Origin: Bacillota bacterium
Lineage (GTDB): Bacteria; Bacillota_E; Symbiobacteriia; Symbiobacteriales; Symbiobacteriaceae
Assembly: GCA_003242675.1 (NCBI GenBank)
Contig: QGVE01000073.1
Location: 1 to 13,062, forward strand
Reading direction: 5' to 3'
DNA length: 13,062 nucleotides
The notes under the pieces were generated by a model. It was given only the letters and a program-made list of their open reading frames with translations. It was not told the DNA's origin and did no database searches. This document shows positions 1-4,140 of the stretch, one piece after another. The stretch's first letter is position 1; each line of letters starts with the position of its first letter. A program made the translations under genes and the position numbers.

Positions 1-986
1 CGCGTCCTTTGTCTCAAACACCGCGCCCTGTCCCCGTTGTTCACGCGGGGACGGGATCCCCCCGCGGGGATGATTCCCTCATTGTTGTAAGAGAGCAGGA
101 TGTGGCGCGCCCGCGCCCGCTGGATCAGCCGGGTCAGGTGCTGCCCGGCCGTCGCCCGTCGGGAGTAGGCGGACTTCAGCCCGTCGCGGGCGAACTTGCG
201 GGTCTTGCCGTAAAGGCGCGGCTTCTCCCACCGGGCGATGTTCTCCAGGACGTGATAGTTGTCGATGTACTGCCGGGTGTTGTAGGGCGGGTCGAGGTAG
301 AGCACGTCGGCCTCCATGAGGTCGATCAGTAGGTCCGCGTCGCCGCAGTAGACCCGGTTCGTCTCGGACTCCACCACCTGCGGCAGGGCCAGTTCCAGCG
401 GCTTGTAGACCATCGCGTCCACGAGGTGCGTCCCGTCCTCCGCATACGGCTCCGAGCCCAGGTGCTTCAAGAAGGCGTCGTACTGGCCGCAGGTGTTGGC
501 CACCTTGTCGGCGGCGTAGATCAGGCTGGTGAGCAGCACCGCCTCCTCCTGCTCCCCGACGATCCCCTCCGCCCGCCACCGGGCGATCTGCTCCCGGATC
601 GCGTCGATGCGGCCGGCGTTCTCCTCCGTAAAATACGTGCCGCCGTATTCCCGCCAGCAGTAGCCCCGCTCCGGCGGGAGCGCGTTCAGGTGGTCCAGCC
701 ACTCGGCGACGCGGTCCCAGCGCACCTCGCCCGGACGGCCGCCCAGGAAGCACCGGGCGGCGACGTAGTTGTGGTAGAGGTTGTCGGCGGCCGTGACGGT
801 CATCCCCCGGGCGGCGAAGTGGTAGGCCACGACCGCTGAGCCGGTAAACGGGTCGGCCAGGGACCGGGCCTCGGGCGCCCGCTCCCGCACCACCTGTTCG
901 ATGAACGGCAGCAGGCTCTGCTTGCTGCCGATGTACTTCCGGTTCTGCACCCAGAGCGGCTTCACCGGGTCCCCCTCTTTCGTCAT
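1..986 (-). CDS. D12-class DNA adenine N6-methyltransferase (3' end beyond window)
   Basis: This gene probably transfers a methyl group from S-adenosylmethionine to adenine N6 in a specific DNA site. I translated it by hand: the ATG is at 986-984 and the frame stays open to the left edge, giving 328 codons. The sequence shows the D12 (Dam-like) order: NRKYIGSK near the N-terminus (residues 15-22), the SAM-binding DPFTGS (45-50), an acidic residue after the next strand (AAD, 66-68), and the catalytic motif DPPYNTRQY (232-240), followed by ILLSYNNEGII (296-306). Its ATG overlaps the stop of the upstream methyltransferase (ATGA, 983-986), so the two are probably translated together. After residue 308 the family resemblance fades. 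At a run of six G (positions 58-63) a shift of frame would read GAVFETK, which looks more like a D12 C-terminus, so a frameshift or sequence error is possible. The target sequence cannot be told. Confidence 0.85.
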   Translation of the reverse strand, partial: MTKEGDPVKPLWVQNRKYIGSKQSLLPFIEQVVRERAPEARSLADPFTGSAVVAYHFAARGMTVTAADNLYHNYVAARCFLGGRPGEVRWDRVAEWLDHLNALPPERGYCWREYGGTYFTEENAGRIDAIREQIARWRAEGIVGEQEEAVLLTSLIYAADKVANTCGQYDAFLKHLGSEPYAEDGTHLVDAMVYKPLELALPQVVESETNRVYCGDADLLIDLMEADVLYLDPPYNTRQYIDNYHVLENIARWEKPRLYGKTRKFARDGLKSAYSRRATAGQHLTRLIQRARARHILLSYNNEGIIPAGGSRPRVNNGDRARCLRQRT

Positions 987-1876
987 TCCTTGCGCAGCAC
1001 CAGGATGTTCTGGTGGACCATCGAGGGAATGAACTCGTACCGGTAGCCGTAGACGTGCAGCTTCTTGGAAACGTCGTACCAGATCAGGTTGGCCTTCAGG
1101 ACCAGGCCCAGCGACTCCAACAGCCAGGCCAGCTCCGCGGAGAGCATGTGGTAGCGGCCGGAGTGGTACATGTCCCCGATGAAGACCACCATGTACCGCC
1201 GCGGCCGCAGGAGGCGCAGGGCCGCCGCGAACACGGTACGCATGGTGTCCAGCCACTCTTCCTTGCCCTCCATCCCGGTCGCTTCCGTCCCCGCGCCGTC
1301 CGGGGAGAAGGGCGAGAGCTTGGAGCGGCGCGGCTCCACGGCCGGGCCGCCGGCCCGCTTGAACTTCCCCTTTGACCGGCGCCGCCGGTCCATGTTCCAG
1401 TAGGGGACGTCGGTCAGCACCAGGTCAAAGGACTCCGGCGCGAACCCGGCGAGGACGGTGCGGCTATCGCCGCAGATCGCCTCCTGCTCCGGCAGCCCTT
1501 CCAGCCGGCAGACCTCCCGGTAGATCTCGATCCAGCGGGGGTTGATCTCCACGCCCACGGCCTGCCGGCCCGATATCGTCGCGCCGAGGAGCGTCCCGCC
1601 CACGCCCATGAAGGGATCCAGCACGCGCTCGCCGGCTTTGGTGAACGTGCGGATCAGGTCCGCGCACAGCTCCGGCGGCTTCTGCCCGCCGTGCTGGCTG
1701 CGCAGCGCGAACTGGAAGGAGGGCGGGTAGCTCTTGTTGATCACGGACCGGGTGGCGAATACCCACTCCTTGCCGGTCAGGTCGTTCAGCCGGTTGTCCG
1801 TGTGGTAGATGCCCCGCTCGCCCATGTCAATGTGATGGGGTTTTAGCTCCCTCGGGTCGCGGCTCGTCGCTGCCAC
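983..1876 (-). CDS. N6/N4-type DNA methyltransferase
   Basis: The predicted product is a 297-residue SAM-dependent DNA methyltransferase of the N6-adenine/N4-cytosine superfamily. Residues 66-80 (KPPELCADLIRTF...) resemble motif X. They are followed by motif I DPFMGVGGT (87-95), a GVEIN acidic strand end (108-112), and LVLTDVPYW (152-160) as the catalytic motif IV. The catalytic motif is D-V-P-Y rather than the usual D/S-P-P-Y. The end (NLIWYD...HVYGYRYEFIP, about 263-284) is like a group of such enzymes I recall from thermophiles. The start is uncertain: GTG at 1876 gives the longest form but has only a G-run directly against it, while ATG at 1825 begins MGERGIYHTDN. It is first in an apparent two-gene operon with the D12 enzyme (4-bp overlap). 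A sigma-A-like promoter lies just upstream. The base methylated (A or C) is not determined. Confidence 0.85.
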   Translation of the reverse strand: MAATSRDPRELKPHHIDMGERGIYHTDNRLNDLTGKEWVFATRSVINKSYPPSFQFALRSQHGGQKPPELCADLIRTFTKAGERVLDPFMGVGGTLLGATISGRQAVGVEINPRWIEIYREVCRLEGLPEQEAICGDSRTVLAGFAPESFDLVLTDVPYWNMDRRRRSKGKFKRAGGPAVEPRRSKLSPFSPDGAGTEATGMEGKEEWLDTMRTVFAAALRLLRPRRYMVVFIGDMYHSGRYHMLSAELAWLLESLGLVLKANLIWYDVSKKLHVYGYRYEFIPSMVHQNILVLRKE

Positions 1877-1902
1877 CCCCCGGACGTGCCGTGCTGCCTA
1901 AT

Positions 1903-1931
1903 ACTATATCCGAACGAATGAAGGGGGTAAA
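1903..1931 (-). promoter_or_regulatory. Candidate sigma-A promoter for the methyltransferase pair
   Basis: Read on the minus strand there is TTTACC (1931-1926, four of six matches to TTGACA), a 17-base spacer, then TATAGT (1908-1903, five of six to TATAAT). Transcription would begin near 1896, about 20 bases before the GTG start of the first methyltransferase. It is a pattern match only. Confidence 0.5.
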
Positions 1932-1958
1932 GAAATCGGCAGGCGGGCCGCAGCGGTG

Positions 1959-1988
1959 GTATGGCCGCCCATTGCGCTGGAGAGAATA
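1959..1988 (+). promoter_or_regulatory. Candidate sigma-G-like promoter for gpr
   Basis: GTATG (1959-1963), an 18-base spacer and GAGAATA (1982-1988) partly fit the forespore sigma-G pattern (GnATR, 17-18 bases, CATnnTA). The -10 keeps A, T and A but lacks the initial C. gpr is transcribed by sigma-F and sigma-G in Bacillus. Transcription would start close to 1995, which would exclude the GTG at 1996 as start codon and favour the GTG at 2029. The match is weak. Confidence 0.3.
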
Positions 1989-2015
1989 GCCGCAGGTGCT
2001 GTTACGTACCGCATC

Positions 2016-2022
2016 GGGAGGG
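2016..2022 (+). promoter_or_regulatory. Shine-Dalgarno site that sets the gpr start
   Basis: GGGAGGG lies six bases before the GTG at 2029. The in-frame GTG at 1996 has only a poor AGG next to it, so this site favours the shorter protein. Confidence 0.7.
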
Positions 2023-2028
2023 AAACCT

Positions 2029-3000
2029 GTGCAGGCACCGGATTACCTGAGCCCCTTCACGGACCTGGCCCTGGAAGCCACCGCCGCGGCGCGGGGTGAC
2101 GCCGGCAGGGAACTGCCGGGGGTGGTGATGCGCGAGCAGCGGTACGACGCCGCCACCGTCTCCTGGGTCGAGGTGCAGCCGGGCATCGGCGAGCAGACCA
2201 TCGGCAAGCCGGCCGGCAACTACGTGACCATCGACGCGCCTCAGCTCCGCCGCCGGAACCGGGACCTGCAGGAGCAGGTGGGCAAGATCCTGGTGGAGCA
2301 GCTGAACAAGCTCCTCAAGCTGAAGGAGGACGACACGGTCCTGGTGGTGGGGCTGGGCAACTGGAATGCGACGCCCGACGCGCTGGGACCCCGGGTTACG
2401 GAGAAGCTGATGGTCACCCGCCACCTGCGGGAGTTCGTGCCGGCGGACGTGGCCGGCGGCCTCCGGGCCGTGGCGGCCATCGCGCCCGGCGTCCTGGGCA
2501 CAACCGGGATTGAGACGGCCGAGGTGATCCACGGCATCGTGGAGCGGATCAAGCCGGCGGTGGTGATCTGCATCGACGCCCTGGCGGCGCGATCGGTGGA
2601 GCGGATCGGCACGACGATCCAGATCGCCGACACCGGCATCGCCCCGGGCGGCGGCATCGGCAACCAGCGGCAGGCCCTGAACCGGGAGACCCTCGGCGTG
2701 GACGTCATCGCCATCGGCGTTCCCACCGTCGTGCACGCCACCACCATCGTGCTGGACGCCTTCGAGGCCGTGGCCCAGAGCTTCGCCGGCACCAAGCCCT
2801 TCTTCCAGCTCTTCAGCTCCCGGGAGGAGCGGCAGAAGCTGCTGAGCGAAGTGCTCTCGCCGGCGGTCGGCGAGCTGGTGGTGACGCCCAAGGAGATCGA
2901 TGAGCTGACCGAGGACATGGCCAAGCTGATCGCCGGCAGCCTCAACGCGGTGCTGCACACCAGCGTGACCGCCCAGGACCTCATGCGCTACCTCAATTGA
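2029..3000 (+). CDS. gpr: GPR endopeptidase (germination protease, A25 family)
   Basis: GPR starts the breakdown of DNA-bound SASPs during spore germination, freeing DNA and supplying amino acids. It is made in the forespore as an inactive zymogen. Long stretches match Bacillus GPR: VVGLGNWNATPDALGP, TRHL, APGVLGTTGIET, CIDALAARSVER, TTIQIADTGI, GVPTVV and VTPKEID. The two aspartates in TPDALGP and CIDALAA lie 66 residues apart, the same spacing as the catalytic Asp127 and Asp193 of B. megaterium GPR. The zymogen is cut between Asp and Leu in a TD-LAVE context; here the site reads FTD-LALE. I chose GTG 2029 (323 residues) for its strong ribosome binding site, which leaves a 12-residue propeptide, near the 15-16 of Bacillus. 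GTG 1996 would add 11 residues. The gene converges on three SASP genes, its probable substrates. Confidence 0.96.
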   Translation: MQAPDYLSPFTDLALEATAAARGDAGRELPGVVMREQRYDAATVSWVEVQPGIGEQTIGKPAGNYVTIDAPQLRRRNRDLQEQVGKILVEQLNKLLKLKEDDTVLVVGLGNWNATPDALGPRVTEKLMVTRHLREFVPADVAGGLRAVAAIAPGVLGTTGIETAEVIHGIVERIKPAVVICIDALAARSVERIGTTIQIADTGIAPGGGIGNQRQALNRETLGVDVIAIGVPTVVHATTIVLDAFEAVAQSFAGTKPFFQLFSSREERQKLLSEVLSPAVGELVVTPKEIDELTEDMAKLIAGSLNAVLHTSVTAQDLMRYLN

Positions 3001-3003
3001 GAA

Positions 3004-3035
3004 GGAGGCAGAAGCGGTGCTCCGCTCCTGCCTCC
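3004..3035. terminator. Bidirectional hairpin terminator between gpr and the SASP genes
   Basis: GGAGGCAG (3004-3011) pairs with CTGCCTCC (3028-3035). Inside, AGCGG (3013-3017) pairs with CCGCT (3022-3026) around a TGCT loop, with one A/C mismatch. It begins 3 bases after the gpr stop and ends 9 bases from the stop of the first SASP gene. There is no strong T-tract on either side, so intrinsic termination is likely but not certain. Confidence 0.6.
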
Positions 3036-3044
3036 CGCATCCGG

Positions 3045-3332
3045 TCAGAACTGGCCGCCGGTGCCGCCAGTGCCGCCGGTCCCGCCGGCGAGCTGCTGCT
3101 CGGCCAGGGAGATCATCTTCTTGACCATGTACCCGCCGACCGAGCCGTTGACCCGGCTGGGCAGGTCGCCCTTGTACTGCTGGGCGTAGTTGTGGATGCC
3201 GAGCTCGGCCGCGGTCTGCTGCTTCAGCTGCTCCATGGCGGCCCGGGCCCGGGCAACCACGTGCTGGTTGTTGCTGTCGCCCGTCTGCGAGGTCGTCTGG
3301 CCGGTGGTACCCGTGCCGAACACGTTGGCCAT
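3045..3332 (-). CDS. Alpha/beta-type SASP with Gln at the predicted GPR cut site
   Basis: This is a 95-residue small acid-soluble spore protein, which would coat DNA in the forespore and protect it from UV and heat damage. The family core is clear: LPSRVNGSVGG (57-67), then YMVKKMISLAEQQL (68-81). It differs from its two neighbours. It has a longer Gly/Thr/Gln-rich N-terminus (residues 5-17) and a C-terminal GGT repeat ending GGQF, as in Bacillus SspA. Its predicted GPR site reads KQQ-TAAELG (Gln39-Thr40), where the neighbours have KNE-TAAELG; GPR normally cuts after Glu. The ATG at 3332 follows GGAGGAGG (about 3338-3347). It is last of three tandem genes, 35 bases after the previous stop, with no promoter of its own seen, so cotranscription is likely. 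Confidence 0.93.
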   Translation of the reverse strand: MANVFGTGTTGQTTSQTGDSNNQHVVARARAAMEQLKQQTAAELGIHNYAQQYKGDLPSRVNGSVGGYMVKKMISLAEQQLAGGTGGTGGTGGQF

Positions 3333-3367
3333 CTTGGCTCCTCCTCCCGAAAGCTACCGCAGAGTCG

Positions 3368-3610
3368 TTACCGGATCGTGCTGGTCCCCGTGCCGCCGGA
3401 AAGCTGCTGCTCGGCCAGGGCGATCATCTTCTTGACCATGTACCCGCCGACCGAGCCGTTGACCCGGCTGGGCAGGTCGCCCTTGTACTGCTGCGCGTAG
3501 TTCGCGATGCCGAGCTCCGCCGCCGTCTCGTTCTTCATCTGCTCCAGCGCGGCGCGGGCCTGGGAAACCAGGATCGAGTTGTTGCTGCTCCGGCTGCTGT
3601 TGTTCGCCAT
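3368..3610 (-). CDS. Alpha/beta-type small acid-soluble spore protein (middle copy)
   Basis: This 80-residue SASP carries the DNA-binding core LPSRVNGSVGG (47-57) and the predicted GPR site KNE-TAAELG (Glu28-Thr29). Residues 10-76 are identical in sequence to residues 5-71 of the third copy, while the DNA of the two differs at about fifteen synonymous positions. The N-terminus (MANNSSRSSNNS) resembles Bacillus SspA/SspB starts. The C-terminus ends TGTSTIR and lacks the GGQF-like end of the first copy. The ATG at 3610 has AGGAGGAG just upstream (about 3616-3623). The 52-base gap to the upstream copy shows no clear sigma-G promoter, so it is probably read from the promoter at 3917-3946. Confidence 0.95.
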   Translation of the reverse strand: MANNSSRSSNNSILVSQARAALEQMKNETAAELGIANYAQQYKGDLPSRVNGSVGGYMVKKMIALAEQQLSGGTGTSTIR

Positions 3611-3662
3611 CGAGACTCTCCTCCTTGCTGTGTTGTGGGATCATCGGAACGGTGCCCGGGCG

Positions 3663-3884
3663 CTACCGGAAGGTCCCGGTGCCGCCCGACAGCTGCTGCT
3701 CGGCGAGGGCGATCATCTTCTTGACCATGTACCCGCCGACGGAACCGTTGACCCGGCTGGGCAGGTCGCCCTTGTACTGCTGCGCGTAGTTCGCGATGCC
3801 GAGCTCAGCCGCGGTCTCGTTCTTCATCTGCTCCAAGGCAGCCCGGGCCTGCGAAACGAGAATCGAGTTATTGTTGCCTGGCAT
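3663..3884 (-). CDS. Alpha/beta-type small acid-soluble spore protein (promoter-proximal copy)
   Basis: This is a 73-residue SASP starting MPGNNNSILVSQ, with GPR site KNE-TAAELG (Glu23-Thr24), DNA-binding core LPSRVNGSVGG (41-51) and a short C-terminus TGTFR. I chose ATG 3884 because AGGAGG (3899-3894) lies nine bases upstream. An in-frame ATG at 3944 would add 20 residues unlike any SASP N-terminus, and it falls inside the proposed promoter -35 element, so it is rejected. The gene is the first of three tandem SASP genes and has the only convincing forespore promoter of the set. The three products are expected to saturate spore DNA and to be cleaved by the GPR encoded next door. Confidence 0.94.
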   Translation of the reverse strand: MPGNNNSILVSQARAALEQMKNETAAELGIANYAQQYKGDLPSRVNGSVGGYMVKKMIALAEQQLSGGTGTFR

Positions 3885-3916
3885 CGATCTGTGCCTCCTG
3901 TTATTGTCGTTGCCTG

Positions 3917-3946
3917 TAATCTGCATCGAAGTCGTCAACCTCATGC
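3917..3946 (-). promoter_or_regulatory. Candidate sigma-G promoter of the SASP cluster
   Basis: Read on the minus strand, GCATG (3946-3942), an 18-base spacer and CAGATTA (3923-3917) fit the sigma-G consensus (GnATR, 17-18 bases, CATnnTA) at nearly every conserved position. Transcription would start near 3910, just before the AGGAGG of the first SASP gene. SASP genes are classic sigma-G targets in Bacillus, which supports the reading. Confidence 0.6.
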
Positions 3947-3983
3947 GAGGAATCTGTTCCCAGGGGTGCGCCGGCGCCGTTCT

Positions 3984-4016
3984 GCCCGCCTGATCGCGCC
4001 GACCGGCGCGGCGGGC
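3984..4016. repeat. GC-rich imperfect hairpin upstream of the SASP promoter
   Basis: GCCCGC (3984-3989) pairs with GCGGGC (4011-4016). Inside it CGCGCC (3995-4000) pairs with GGCGCG (4005-4010) around GACC, with a five-base bulge. A separate 10-bp palindrome lies at 3968-3977. It is one of several palindromes in the 256-base gap between the SASP genes and the secreted-protein gene. Its role is unknown. Confidence 0.5.
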
Positions 4017-4048
4017 TGAAGCGGAGAGGGCTCACCCCTACCAGCGCG

Positions 4049-4090
4049 CCAGCGCCGCTGCAGCGGGCTTTCCCGCTGCAGCGGCGCTGG
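4049..4090 (-). terminator. Perfect 19-bp hairpin, probable terminator of the secreted-protein gene
   Basis: Positions 4049-4067 are exactly complementary to 4072-4090 around a four-base CTTT loop. It lies about 50 bases after the stop of the minus-strand secreted-protein gene. A smaller hairpin (CCGGCG 4107-4112 with CGCCGG 4116-4121) comes first in that transcript. There is no U-tract after either, so it could also be an RNA-stabilising or insulating structure. Confidence 0.5.
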
Positions 4091-4140
4091 TCAGCACCTG
4101 CCGCGTCCGGCGCTGCGCCGGGCGGCGCTATTTTCTGGGG

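Noticed and set aside
79..753. 224-codon minus-strand frame within the D12 methylase
   Set aside because: It is out of frame with the reading that contains NRKYIGSK and DPPYNTRQY and encodes no motif.
2002..2958. 318-codon open frame on the minus strand
   Set aside because: It is antisense to gpr, whose protein sequence is strongly conserved.
3045..3884. Three similar blocks suggesting a mobile or repeat element
   Set aside because: They are three paralogous SASP genes, each with its own start, stop and ribosome binding site. There are no transposase or terminal repeats.
3885..3944. 20-residue N-terminal extension of the promoter-proximal SASP (ATG 3944)
   Set aside because: There is no ribosome binding site, it is unlike SASP N-termini, and it overlaps the proposed sigma-G promoter.
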